Below, piece after piece: positions 12,694-25,200 of a DNA stretch of 64,000 bases. A program made the translations under genes and the position numbers. Source of the stretch: Artocarpus heterophyllus (Eukaryota; Streptophyta; Magnoliopsida; Rosales; Moraceae); contig JAJQZP010000045.1 in assembly GCA_025403435.1 (NCBI GenBank), positions 620,001 to 684,000 on the forward strand. Direction: 5' to 3'. The notes beneath the pieces were generated by a model. The model was not told the origin of the DNA. It ran no database searches and saw only the letters and a list, made by a program, of their open reading frames with translations. Numbering within the stretch: position 1 is the stretch's first letter; each line of letters begins with the position of its first letter.

Positions 12694-14583
12694 TCAAAAT
12701 GAGGACACTTCTGACCGATCAAAGAAGAGACCCGAAGGGCCGTCATTTGGCAGCAATGCTAACCTTACTGAACTTGCAGCGCCTTCTTCGACGGATAAGA
12801 TCCCCGTGTTGAAGTTTATGTCTGTCTTCACAAAGCCAGGGCAAACACAGTTAATGAGAAAATGAGGGTGCTTCTTGGCCAGAATTCTCGTGTAAGCATT
12901 CATGGCAGCTTTCGAGACGATATATGCAGACGCATGAGTTGGCCAGCCTTTGCTTTCTAATGAGCCTTCTTTGAGATCTTTCATAAACTCTCTCACAAGC
13001 TCCTCTATTTTATCCTCTGTTAGGCTTTCAGCATCACCAAGAACATTTTTAGCCCAATCATTTGATATCCTCTGAAAAAAACAAAACAACAAGTAGTGGC
13101 TGATTAGAGATTTTATCCCTGGAGTTCTTAAAATCTTCGCAAGTTTCCCATGTGTTTTCGATGGCTTAACCTAAGTAGATGGAACCTTTTTTAGTACTTA
13201 TTGATGTGTCGTCTTTTTAAACACTAGTCAATGAAATAATGGCGGCAACTCACAGGACACTTCAATTGGCACGAAAAAGTATAGACAAAAGTTGAAATCT
13301 CTAGCATTATTTGTTAACCTAACTGTCAAACCATTGAGAAGCTAGAAGATCGTCCATATTCGTAATCTAATAAATGACTCGATGTAAGATTAAAAAAGCT
13401 TCTCAGCACACTAATAATTTATTTGTTAAGGAAGCTACATAACAGCTCGCCAAGTTGCAATACCTCTAACTTTCCCACGGCTGATGAAACATTGACAATC
13501 CTTGGTGAATCAGATAACTGAAGGAGAGGAAAAAGCGCTTCAGCTGTTGTTTTGGCACCATAGTAATTTGTTCGTAGGCATTCTTCGGCCGATTCATAAG
13601 TTTGAGTCACTGTTCTGCTGACATGATCAGCTTGTTCTTGTGCCTTCATCAGCAGGAATATATGTGTAAAATGTTAAAGATCTTAAATCTAAAAGATAGC
13701 GAAAGAAATTACACACTTATACAATGGCGGGATAAGTATTTTCTCAAGACTGCAATTTATTGGATTACTAACTGAGAAAATAACAAGCTTATTCGGGAGC
13801 GTTACATTTATTACTGCATTTTAATGTAATTTAAAATTATATATTAAGATGTTTGGTAGGGTGGTGAGAACCGTTGGTTAGAACTGATTTTACTGTAGCA
13901 TGTTAGAGCTTTATACTATAGTGATTGCTTTTATTGTTACTGTAGCATGTGAGAGCTTGTGATTTCTTTTATTGTTACTATAGCATGTGAGAGCTTTACA
14001 CTATTTATAATTGAAAAACTGGTGTAAACTACTTTTGCCAAACACATGCTTATAAGATTGTTCTCTTCAAACCTTTGAAAGTGGCCTTTTGTTATTTTGC
14101 CCTTCACGGTAAGCCTTTTATTATGTTTATAGGGTCCCCATTTGAATAAAAACAACAACAACAATAACAACAATGTTAATATTAATACTAATAATAAGGG
14201 TCGATCTTATTGGCACCCTTGAACTTTAGAGTCATTTTTAGTTTGTCCTTGAACTTTAAAAGCCTCTACTTTACTTTTGGATTACACTTTTAGTCCCCTT
14301 AAACCCTTCTTTCAGAATTTCACTTAAAATTAGGCTGAAAAAGAGAATTAAGGATGGCCATTTGGTCTTTTTCTATTTATTTTTAACATAATTTCTAATT
14401 GGAAGATCATGTAATCACTTTACCCCTTTTTCTATTTGATTTTAACAGAAATTCTAATAAAAAAAGGTTAAGTGGGACTAAAATTAAATTTAGAGACAAA
14501 ATAGGCGTTTTTAAAGGCAAACTAGAAACGCCCCAAAATTTAAGAAGCGCCAGTAAAATTAATCCTCCTAATGTTTCTACTAC

Positions 14584-14615
<32 letters not shown>

Positions 14616-17600
14616 GTTCATTGTTTGAATGTTTATAGGAAAAGAAGTCAACTCTCAAAGACTAACCCCATTAGAATTTGATACAGCTAAAAGTGCATCA
14701 GAATCGGCTCTGCTTAGTCCCGTCCCTGCATTGTTCACCTGCACAAAGTTAATAAAATAAAATAAAATAAAATAAACAACAACAACAGCAGCACTTCCTT
14801 ATGATAGGAAACCCTTTTTATAAATGGTACGAGTCTGCACTGCAGTAAATATAAAATAGTAAATACCTAGTTATCTAATTCTTCCAAAAGCTTAAAGAAA
14901 AAAAGTGAAGAAATTGTAATAAATGTTACTAGCAAAGTTTGAAAATATTTAAAGCAATAGCAACTTTCTAGTATGAATAGTTTATTTACCTCATTTATAA
15001 TGTTAATAATTTATTTTTATATAGTGAATAAATTTAACCCTTACATGTAGTGTAAATAATTCTTAATATATCATCAATCTGCTATTTACTATGAATATTT
15101 TTAAAATATGATATGTATTTCAAAAAGTTTTAAAATAGGTTGTTTCACTTATTCTCCTTTCAGAGTGACCAATAACCAACAACAGTTTTAATTTTAGAAA
15201 AAAATACTATATGGGATTTTTTTTTTAGAATGGAGTTGAAGTATATAAATTTTTCTTTTTAGAAATATTACGGATGGCAAAACTATATGATAGTTATTAT
15301 AGTACTATTCACGTTTTATACTACAACATATGCAGTACTTATTTTAATATTTTTTTTTGTTATTTATAAAATGTTTCAAGTTGTTTGGTATATTCAACAT
15401 GACTATTAAACTTTTGTCATATTTCTTACTTGGGAAAACTACATGGAAAACTACATAGAGTGCCTCTCATGAACATACTTTATTAAAAATGTCCTCTTTT
15501 TTTTACTTTTTAAAGTTTATTTTTTTAAATTTGATTTATTAATTAACTTTTTTTATCATTGGTTCGAAAACCAAATTAAAACAAACTAACCATATTTTTT
15601 ATTTTTCTCTCTACTTTTTCTCTTTCACTCTGCTCCTATCTCTCTCTCTCTCTAGCTTCTTTGTTTATGCCTCTCTCTCTCCAGATTTCTTTCCTCTCTT
15701 TCTTTTCGTCTCTCTTCTATTCTCTGCTCTCTCTTTCTTCTCGCACAAACCTGATCATATATGCCCAACTAGATTCGTCATCGGCACCAGCATGAAAGCA
15801 GATCTGTTATCGCCGCGCCCATCCACAACTCCAAATCCTTCAACTTCTTTGTTTTTAGATCACTAGCCGCCTTCCCCTATCCTACCCGATCATCGCCGCT
15901 GAGTCGTTGAGTCGACTCAGAGCCTTCTCCATTAGTTCTCGGCGGTCGCATCGTCGCTGTCAGAGTTCATCATTACTGTCGAGTCGTAAAGCTTCTTCAT
16001 CGGCTGAGGACGACAACGTTCTCTATGTTGCTGTTAGAGTTCATCGTCTCTGTCGAGTTGTGAAGCTCTTTCACTGGCCGAGGACTGTCAGAGTTCAACG
16101 TCGTTGTTGAGTCGCGAAACTCCGTCGTTGTCAAGTCATGACACTCCTTCACCTGCCGAGGACGATGCCGCCATTTCCGCCGCTGCTATTCTTCCTTCTC
16201 TTTGATCTCCGAACTTTGATCTACGATGGAGGATCTTGCCATCGGTTCTAGTTTTTATTTTTATTCTTCTTCTTTCTATTTTGATACTTGCTATTTTTTT
16301 CTTTAGGTTTTAGTTTCTTTAGGTAATTGTTGGATATAAATTTTTTGGAATTTTAAGATGAGAAAATGTTTGGAATTTTTTTTGCCGTAATAGTTTTTTG
16401 CAAAGTTTTGGCGAGTTTCGGCTAGTTTCGACGAGTTCCAGCTAGTTTTGGCAAGTTTCAAGATGAAATTTGGTGGGTTCATGCGAGTTTTAGTGGGTTT
16501 TGTATTCGAACCTAACATTTCCAAAATAGAATTTAGTGGGTTCCGACGGATTCTAAAACGAAATCTGATAGGTTTAAAAAAATATGTTGAAATTTGATAG
16601 GTTCTAAGTTAAAATTTGGCAAGTTACAATCCAACATCGAGCTAGTGATCGAAGGCGCTTGATGCTTCTTTGTTTAAAAAAACATATTAGAATTTAGTAG
16701 GTTTCAAGTTGGAAGCTGACATGTTACAACTTGGCACTTGCGCCAATAATCAGAGGCGGTTAGTGCTTCTTTATTTCAAAAAAATGTTAGAATCTGGTAG
16801 GGTTCAAGTTAGAATCTAGCAAGTTACAATCTGGCACCTAGCTCTGGTGATAGGAGGCTGATTTAACAGGTTTCACAACGAAACCTGGTGGGTTCCAAAA
16901 TAGAACTAGGCAGTTTCATTTCAAGAGGAAGGGTAATTTGGTCTTTTAATAAATCTTAAATTTCTAATAATGAGGCAATTTAATATGTGGTTTGTTGGAT
17001 AGCATTCTTAATAAGATAGTGCATTTGGGGACATTCTTGTAAGTTACTCTTCTAACTTGTGAGTTTTATTTTCTAACATTCTCCTACATATGTGGGAGCC
17101 CGAACATATTAAATGCCCAACATATCATGGCAATTTTGAAGGACTCAACAAGAAAAAAACCTTCTTCTTTAACCTATAACTTCTTTTCTATCCCTCATGC
17201 CAAACATATTCTAAAAGCGTTAAGTTATTAAGAGGTAAGCCAAAAAATTGATCTATAGTATAATATAGAGAAAAATATATATAAATTTTAAGGATAATTT
17301 TGTATTTTTATTTTGGTTAAATATGACATCATGCTTGAATTTTAAGCGTTTAAAAAATACATTAGTAGATTTTGTCTTATTAAAAACCACAAGTGATAAT
17401 CTTAAAGTTTTAAATAAAAGCTTAGTGTTAAAATATTGATTGTCTCACTTTGCCCCCCTACAACTCAAAATGGCTAAAAATAACTCCTCTAAGTTTATTA
17501 TTAATTGCAACTTTAGTACTTTAATTAACGAAACTAATTTTTTTAATTGTCATGAATATGTGTAGTTTATGTAACAGCCTAAGCAAAGAGAAATATCATA

Positions 17601-18201
17601 AGTTCAAACAAAATAGGCTTTTAAAGTTTTGAAAAATTCAAAAAAGAAAATCACAGATGGCCTCCTTTATTCACAACCTCTAGGTTATCATTGTCCTCTG
17701 ATATTATCTTTTATGATTTGTAATAGTTGAACCGCTCAATAAAATCTGCAATTTTTAGTTCATTTACGTGTTATAAGTCCATTAGTCTGCAATCTTAAAA
17801 TCTAATTTGGCATAAAATTTATCTATAGGTTTAGATATTACCAAGATATCAAGTCTCCCAAACTGGGTCTTGACAAAATCTGCCAAAGAAGCAATGCTAG
17901 CAGGATCAGCCACGTCTAGCTGATGAAAAAGCAGTTTATCAGAGAGGCCTTTCTCTTTCAATTTCTCAAGCGCTTCAACACCCCTTTTCACATCTCTTGC
18001 TGTTAAGATCACAGCAACTCCATTTGAGGCCAACTGTCTAACTGTCTCAAAACCAATTCCCTTATTTGCCCCTGTCACAACAGCATATCTAAAAAAATAA
18101 AAAATAAAATAAAATATATGAATCACCAAAATAACTAAAAATATAAAACCAGAAACAGAGTAACAAACTGTTAGCCACCTTTCTGTACTAGCTTCTGACA
18201 T
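12694..18201 (-). CDS. SDR1: (+)-neomenthol dehydrogenase / salutaridine reductase-like, 5 exons
   Basis: Predicted NADP(H)-dependent carbonyl reductase/alcohol dehydrogenase of the plant neomenthol dehydrogenase/salutaridine reductase branch of classical SDRs, probably cytosolic. Joining exons 18179-18201, 17842-18088, 14667-14738, 13464-13643 and 12694-13071 gives 299 aa. All introns are GT-AG and all phases agree; 299 aa is normal for the family. Cofactor motif TGANKGIG is at residues 13-20, TARD with basic residues (37-43) fits NADP(H), then LDIL-VNNAG (87-95), TNYYG Asn about 140, VSS Ser 167/168, the catalytic Y224-x3-K228, and the PG motif at 252-253. The start at 18201 (MSEASTER) matches family N-termini; an upstream in-frame ATG at 18225 would add 8 aa. 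Intron 2 (about 3.1 kb) holds repeats and intron 3 a MITE. The substrate is unknown. Confidence 0.9.
13850..14048. mobile_element. MITE in SDR1 intron 3
   Basis: The ends ATGTTTGGTAGG...TTGCCAAACACAT are imperfect inverted repeats. The inside holds three copies of a unit like TACTGTAGCATGTGAGAGCTT. The same family occurs at 27600-27715 and 58068-58246. No coding capacity was seen. The superfamily is uncertain (hAT- or PIF-like). Confidence 0.6.
14584..14613. repeat. (ATA)n microsatellite in SDR1 intron 3
   Basis: About ten perfect ATA/AAT units lie close to the 3' border of exon 3. Confidence 0.9.
15450..17050. mobile_element. Possible non-autonomous Mutator-like element in SDR1 intron 2
   Basis: The left edge (about 15458-15500: AGTGCC, ACATACTTTATTAAAAATGTCC) and the inverted right edge (about 17040-16990: AATGTCC, GCACTATCTTATTAAGAATG) look alike in opposite orientation. 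Between them is a CT-rich leader (15600-15760), then a GC-richer, gene-like block (15770-16250) with a repeated GTCGAGTCGT...GCCGAGGACGA unit, and then three repeats of about 100 bp (16575-16862). The arrangement would fit a MULE carrying a captured gene fragment, but the terminal repeats are weak and no target duplication was confirmed. Confidence 0.3.
16575..16862. repeat. Three imperfect tandem repeats of about 100 bp
   Basis: Three units begin at about 16575, 16675 and 16778. Each has an A-run, then TTAGAATTTGGTAGGTTCAAG-like and GCAAGTTACAATCTGGCAC-like blocks, and a GGCG...GCTTCTTT-like end. They lie inside SDR1 intron 2. Function unknown. Confidence 0.65.
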
Positions 18202-19000
18202 TATTGGTGATGGAAATGAGTGCAAGAGTTGGGTTTTCGGTTTTCAGTGCTAAATTTGTTGGAGGGTTTACTGGGCTTTTTCTAGAAAACACAAGTTTAG
18301 ACAAGTGGTTAGAGAATTTTCTCTTGTCGTTTTCAAGATTTTTCAACTAATTTTCGGCCACAGAAAATCATGAAATAATTCGTAGATCGATAGCTCTCTT
18401 CTGGAAAGTGAGAAAATTGAATGGACCAAGAAGAAGACGTAACCGGCTTGTGTTTGTAAAAGTCTTGCGTAACATGCATTTAATATATCCATCAAGTTAA
18501 GGTAAAAAGACTATTCTATCCTAAAAAAAAGTATTAACAAATTATAAAAAATATAGTATAGTAATTAAACAAATATACATATATCAGTCTTGTTAAACAA
18601 CTTGAAAGATTACCCTAATACTTTTCATCTTTCATATTCTATGTTGCTCCAACCCTCACTGCTCTTCATCTTTCCTTCAAACACAGTGAACCTATTAGAG
18701 AACCCACCACCTTTTGCCTATCCCAAGGGAAGTGGTAAATTTCGACTCTCTTACTGATTCTAGTCTCTTTGATTGCCACTTGTCAATTCAGTGATATTAG
18801 ACAAACCAAGCTAATAACAAGTCATCTTACAATAACTTGTTACAAAATTGCAATTAATTCTTGTTTACCCAAAAAAAAAATTGCCACCCAAGGTTTCTCT
18901 TTCGTTGCTTTCTTTAATTTTTCTTAAATTTTCTTTTTACAAATATTTTATTTTTACAGTTGGGTATTTGAAGAAACAAAATATTTAGGAGAAAATGGAA
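18202..19000 (-). promoter_or_regulatory. Upstream region of SDR1
   Basis: No other gene is seen. On the minus strand a TATATTA-like box lies at about 18480-18488, some 280 bp before the start codon. This would be a plausible TATA element if the 5' UTR is long; no transcript start can be read. The region ends where copia element B remnants begin. Confidence 0.3.
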
Positions 19001-19304
19001 ATTTTATTGACCGGTTCAACTATTACAAATCATATACACGCAATGAATGAGAGAAAAACCCTTGTGCAAAAGGGACACCTGGCCTAAGCTGAATGGTAAG
19101 CAAAAAAGAATAAAATTTGCACAGAACATGATAGGACAGGACAATGCAACAATAATAGACAGCTGGTGGGTAAAACATCCATAACCGAATCTGTGGAGTC
19201 CAATAAGGAAGCAGAATTCCGAATCCCCCACGCTAAACGCAGCATTTGATGGAGGAAAGGCCTGTCGTTTCAGCAAGGCTACGGTACTCTACTTTTGTGC
19301 TTAA

Positions 19305-21468
19305 TCATGCCATATTGGCTTGCTTATTCAAACGCCAAGAGATGGGACTGTTCCCTAGATAAACACAGAAGCCAGTAATGAATCGCCAATCATATAAATC
19401 CATGGACCAATCTGAATGAGAATATCCAGTGAGATTCAAGTGTCGTGAGATGACAAGATTTATACCATACGTGAAAGTGCCAGCAAGATACCAGAGTGTA
19501 AGGATTGCAAATGAAAAGGTAATGAAATTGGAAAGTAAAATATTGGGAGTAAACATCGTTTAGTTTCTTTCTAGTATTTGTTTATTTGATGGGATAATAT
19601 AAAACAATCTTACTACTAAGTAATAGAGATCTTATTTAATATAATTACTTAAATATCTTTCTTATATAACTAATAGTTATTAAATAATAACATTTAAATT
19701 TTAACATCTAAGTAAATATAGTGTTCATTTCCTTTGATAGGAAAGCAATATTAAAGGGCATGAAAGGATAATTATATTCTCTCTTCTCATTTGCTACATT
19801 GTATGGGTTCACATAACTCTTATTATTAATTTTATAAGTAAATACATTATTGAAAGGAAAAAAGAATCACTCCTTACTTTTTCTTTCTTTTTGATGCAAA
19901 GTAAACATGCCCTAAAAGTAATGTTAGGCCGAGTAATCGTAACATATCGGAGAGTCCCAACAACACTTCTATAATGTGTCCCATTTTCGCCAAGATTTCC
20001 ACTATGAGCACTAAATGGAGAAGGACTCACAGGAGGGCTTAGACTTTTGTCATTGCTCATGTTGACTCAATGAAGAAGTTCTTATGTGTGTTTTAGTCCA
20101 GTTCTTGTGTGATTTACCTCTACTTTCTAGGAAGTAGTGAAGCTGTCCCAAGTCTTTGAGGAAGAACGACTTGTCTTGCAAGGAGATTAGCTGTTGAATT
20201 GCACAATTGTTACTGCCAGTAACTACAGTATCATCAGCAAATACCCATATTATGGTGCGAGAATGATCTTGAACCCTGAAAAATGAGAAGTCTGCTCTAG
20301 AAGACTTGGAGCCAAGTGAGGATAAGGTGCCTTTGAGCTTGTCAAACCATGCTCAAGGTACCTGCTTCAAACCATACAGTGCTTTGTGAAGCTTGCAGAC
20401 ATATTGAAGGAACTTCTCATCTTCAAAACAAGGAGATTACAGCATAAAAACTTCATCTTCTAATATACCATTTAGACCAGCATTGTTTACGTCAATTGAG
20501 TTATATTTCAAGATTGAGCCAAAGCAAGGGTTAGGACAGTCCTAATGGTTGCTGGCTTCAATGTAGGACTGAATATTTCTGAGGAATCAAAACCTGCTGC
20601 TTGATGTACCCTTCAGAAACGAGTCTCGCTTTGTATCGAGAAATGATGCCATCAAAATTCCCCTTAATCTTGAAAATCCCAGTTACACCCAATCCATTTT
20701 CGGTTGACTAGAGTTGGAACAAGGGACCATGTTCGGTTTTTGATAAATGCATCATATTCAATCATCATCTCTCTTGATCATTGCTCAGATTGAAGTGCTT
20801 CTTTTACTGAAGCAGGCTCTCTATCTTTTAGAGAAACTACACTTTACAGCTTAGGCTTGTAACTTGTATGATTAGGTTTAATACCAAAGAGTGTCTCAAC
20901 AAGGGTCTTGTACTTTAGAGCCTTGACAGGAAGTCTATTAATTAGGTATACTAAAGTGGGGAAAATGAAGATTTGATTGAGCAAGTAATGTTCTGCTTGT
21001 TATATGACGGTGTTTATGCTCAACAACGCCATTTTGTTCTGGCGTGCGAGCACATGATACTCTACGATGAATTGCTGACTCTTGAAAGAAATTTGTAAGG
21101 CCTCTATATTCCCCACCCCAATCACTTTGCATGACTTTAAATTTCCAGTTTCATTGAAGACATAATAAACATTAGATTTAGATTTTAAAAAAAGATGTCA
21201 AGTATACATGGAGAAGGCATCCACAAAACTGAGACATTAAACAAAACCATTTGTAGAAATGATTGGGGCAAGACCCCATAAATCTGTATGAATCTATTAA
21301 AGTGGTTCATCATACTCAGTTTAAGAAGTTGGAAATGGTAACTTATAACCTTTTCCTTTAAGACAAGAAATGCACAAACTACAATTTCTTTTTATTGAAC
21401 ATGTCAAATTACAACTTTGAATCTGTCTATAATATCAAAAGAAGGATATCCTAATCTCTGGTAGCAAT
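19305..21468 (-). pseudogene. Copia B integrase - RT - RNase H remnant
   Basis: From the 5' side: pre-integrase CLKGKGYKLPFPTS (about 21345), integrase (20938-21132), then RT with an LHKALYGLK-like segment near 20370 and a FADDT active site near 20230, and RNase H with LTGYSHSDWSMDLYDWR and FCVYLGNSPISWR (19305-19556). Integrase D residues are partly visible (QSDWGGEY). Stops and frameshifts separate each segment, so this is a dead polyprotein gene. The frame at 19016-19276 may be its degraded tail. Confidence 0.7.
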
Positions 21469-22157
21469 TGTTGATGGTGAAAATTAGTCAACAATAGTTC
21501 TCACAAATCACTCACGAAATAAACAATAAAAAATACAGAGAAAATAGAGAACACCAAAAATTATTGTGGTTCACTCACGAAAGTTACGTCTACTTTTAGA
21601 GGAATTGCATTATTTTGGTTGAATACACGTACTACAGATTCAAAAGATACTTTTTCTGAGGCATTTCACTTCGATTTGTAGTGACACTTTTTGTGCAAAA
21701 TAATTGTAGGAAATAACAAATAAAATCTTAACAAAATCAAGAATTTTTTTTTCCCAATTTCATTCCAACAACTTTCCCTTTAATCCTGATTTGACTTTTT
21801 CTCATATCTTACACGAAGAGTGCTATTTCTTGATTTGATGGAGATTTACGATCCGTTTAGTTCGAGTATTTGAATAGAGTATTTGAATAAAGATTTAAAT
21901 TTTTATAAAAGAAAATACCATAGTAAAATGATTCAAAATGTGATTCGAGTATCGAAACAAACGGACCCTTAGTTACCTTTCCAAATTTAAATTCATGTTT
22001 GTAAGTTCATTGAACATGTCATCTTTTAGCTCCTTGTAATTGGAAGTATCTCGACCCTGTCATTTTTTAGCTTCTCGACTAACTCTTGACTTGGTCTCAT
22101 AAGAGTTTCCTTCTTTATGCTGACTTTGGGCCTTGGCCGTTAAGATTATCCACAACA
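21469..22157 (-). repeat. LTR of the LARD-like element (probable 3' LTR), with MITE inside
   Basis: It aligns with 25941-26522 over its length, apart from a 123-bp extra piece at 21849-21971 that is the MITE plus its duplicated TTA. Shared blocks include TACGTCTACTTTT, GAGATTTA-GTTACC and the TCGAC...AAGATTA(C/T)CC end. Confidence 0.8.
21849..21968. mobile_element. PIF/Harbinger-like MITE with TTA target duplication
   Basis: This 120-bp insertion has ends CGATCCGTTTAGTTCGAGTA and, on the other strand, GGGTCCGTTTGTTTCGATAC, typical of Tourist-like MITEs. TTA flanks both sides (21846-21848 and 21969-21971). The sister LTR has the empty site at 26312-26325, reading GAGATTTAGTTACC with a single TTA, which confirms the insertion. 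Confidence 0.85.
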
Positions 22158-23149
22158 AATGCCCGCAATGTGAAGTGACTATTTGATACGCAAGTCAAGA
22201 TTCTAGCTGAATTCCCGTTACTTCGAAGTCGAGCTTTTACTTGCCTTGAGGTTGCTTATTAAAGAAGCCTTTGATTACCGTGATGATTGTGGCTTCTGAC
22301 GCTTTGACTCTTTGAATAGCCAAACAATTGTGTCGACTGCTACAACTGTCAAATCAGTGTCAGGCATCGTTTCAGTTTTTAGGAGGCTTTGGTCTGAGTC
22401 GTTGGATCAACTTCAAGATTTTCCGCCAAAATTCTAAACTGTGAGATGGCGACCTTTGGTTATCCTAATCCCTGGCCTTCGGATTCATTGTTTCTTAATC
22501 CAACGGTTCATATTTAAACTCGCCAAAGCACGTATAATGAGCTTTAAAACTCATTTTTATCATGTCCTCTTCAAAACTTTTGCCGATGTTCTTTAAAAAT
22601 TGTTCGAGGCGCATAGTTTCCTCGTTTCAAGCTTTGTTTTGAATTTGATGCACACTTTCCTTGCTCTAGAAAGAGTACATCGATTCCAAGAATTCCTCCA
22701 TCAATTCTCTTAAAGCAACAAGTTCTTGAATCCTTTTCCTTTTCGCGTTTGAACTTTTTCACTTTTTTTTGCACTTTTATCCTAAAAGGTTTCTGTAAAA
22801 TAGGTTAGCATACACAAATGTATCAAAGAAGTAAGAAAATATATCTGTTTCTATAATTCGATAGCATTTTGCAGGTCTTAAGAATCGGGGAATATTTCTC
22901 TCATTCTAGGTTTTTAAATTAAGTCACCCGTGGTATGAATGGGTCGACTTTTTGATTCAAGGATGGATCCTTGAACCTTGAACCTGATCTTTAACATTCG
23001 ACCTTAGGAAGTTTGTAACTCATCCGTTCTAATTTCCTCAAATTATAGCATAAAATAATAGTCATCAAGAGGCCAAAGTGAAATCATCCACCCAATTGCG
23101 TCCTGACACCGTCGGAGTTGCTGTCTGTACGGCGAGACGGCATCCTTTA

Positions 23150-25200
23150 TCCAGACGATGACTCTATATTTAAGGATATTGATAACTTTGGGACTGTACC
23201 TTCAATAGACAACATCGATGAAATGATGGACATCGTTCCTATACCATAATCGATCATCGCCCTAGACTCTAAGTATCTTCGGCCGACAATGATTGATCCC
23301 AAATTTCCGAAAGAAGGTTCTTTAGGGTTGGCTGCGCCATGAGATGAGCCGCTTGCCATATTTAGCAGCAAGGTGTTATCACAGAGGGCTAGAAATGCCA
23401 AGTCGGCTCGTCTTCTTCACAAGATCCATAAGGTGTTTTGCAACAGACACATCGATGGTTGTTACTTTGAATTTCTGATCCCCAATGAGCATCATCAGGC
23501 AAAAGCTGTTGCTCCAGGTTGTCTCGCTGCCATCTACAATAGGTGTGCGATGGTCGGTCAAACTTTTCCTCTTTATCCCTTTGTGAAGAGGTTATGTTGT
23601 AAGTTGGGGATGTTGCTGACATAACTCTCGCCGAACTTCTGGTAGATCTTCTCAAGGATGTGGATCTTATGGCACATACATTTCAAGGCTCCGCTAGCCT
23701 TGGACGAGTTCTTGTATTGTTATTGCATCAGGTAATCACCGTCCAATGGTTATTATTATGCAGAAGCCTACAGTCAAGCTAAAGACAAAGTCCCTCCTAT
23801 CATTTTAGATTTGCCCACTTCTAGTCACGACTGGAAAATATGTTTTTCATGGTTAAGGGAGATTTCAACACTCATCCCTTAGACGGCAAGAAAGGATATG
23901 GTGAGAAAAACATAAGGTGGACACCGCTTGGAGAATACCTAAACTTGTCAAACGCCTTGTTCTCTTAGGAGTGAGGCAACTAAGACTCAAGCACATTGCC
24001 GAGTTGCGTGAGGAAGAAAGTAAGATTACCAATCTCCTGACCGTCGATAAAAATGAGCCTCTGGCCTAATTATTGATCTTCCTTAACCCTCTTTGGGTCA
24101 TCCTAGGGAGTCTTCCTCATGGTATGAGTGAAGAGGGTAGGGATCCTATTGTCTATTGAATTGCGTCCGCATAACAGTAAATTGTTTGTATTCTCCTAAC
24201 TTTTCTTTCTTTATAGAGATGTTGAAGCTGAAATCTCTTCTCAAACCAAGAAGGCCTAAGGCCTCTGCTAGGGGTACCTCATTAGGAAGTGGTACCCCAT
24301 AAAAAAAGCCGGGCGACTCGAAAAAAGACTCAAGTCGTTGCCCCACTAAAGCCCCTTCATCCAACAAGAAACATGTTGATGATGGCATGTTAACTCACAA
24401 ACGTCACAACAAGAAAGCCCCAGTTGTTGATGTTTCGAATCTTCCCTCTCTGCCTTTGAAGAAGCTTGTCCTCTTCCTCCGTAAAGGCCGGATCAGAAAC
24501 CCAAGCGTCATCATGGGCGATCTGTCTAATGCTTAAGTGGAGACCATGCTTGACCATCCTCCTTGCCTTTTAGGTAATTTATGGATTTGTCTTTGACAAG
24601 GATCTGAGAAGTCCCCTATCCTCGACCGCCAATGGGAACAAATTCGCTACCAAGTCAAAGTAAGTACTTCTCCTTTCGATGTTTCTCTTTTGAAGAATGT
24701 CTTTTATCATGCTAACTCGTATATTGTTACTATTATCAGGCTTTAACCTTGTCTTTGATCTCAGCTTGAGCAACTGGTGAAGAATGCCAAGGGTCCAAGT
24801 AGAGAGATTGAGTCGCTGAAAGCTCTCTTGGAAGTTGAGAAGTTGGCTATCGAGGATACCAAGGACAAGGAGTTAAGGTCAACAGCTTCCTTAGGCTTGA
24901 GCAAGACCGGACTGCCAAGTTTTCGTGGAAAATTGACAACCTTATAGCGGAGGTCGAGAAGGAGGACGAGAAGCTTCTGAAGGCCTAGGAGAACTTTAAG
25001 ATCAAGATCGACGAGGTAGAGAAAAAGAAGGCAAAGGAGATTGCTGATACCGCTGTGCTGCAGTGGAGATATATGAAGTTTCTGAGGAGTATGAGAACAC
25101 CCAGAAGGCTCTCCTTTCAGTCTGCGGGTGAGTAGATTGTGAATCAAATCAGAGTTGTTCATCTGAAGTGGGATCTATCAATTTTTGTACTCAACAGAAG
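23150..25200 (+). pseudogene. Transposase_28-like ('putative gypsy type transposon') frame, antisense to its LTR element
   Basis: The plus-strand translation across 23373-23760 reads GQTFPLYPFVKRLCCKLGML, then LSPNFW, LDEFLYCY and LPTSSHDWKICFSWL. This is the spacing of the plant Transposase_28 domain (consensus like FPLHPFV...L...LSPNAW...LF). Downstream (24800-25130) is a charged, Lys/Glu-rich region that looks like a coiled coil (KIDNLIAEVEKEDEKLL, ENFKIKIDEVEKKKAKEIAD). Several stops and frameshifts break it. It runs opposite to the orientation inferred from the primer-binding site. Accessory antisense ORFs of this kind are known in Tat-lineage gypsy elements; the assignment is an inference. 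Confidence 0.55.

Noticed and set aside
23379..23655. Minus-strand frames across the Transposase_28-like region
   Set aside because: The recognisable domain is on the plus strand; the minus-strand frames show no family pattern.
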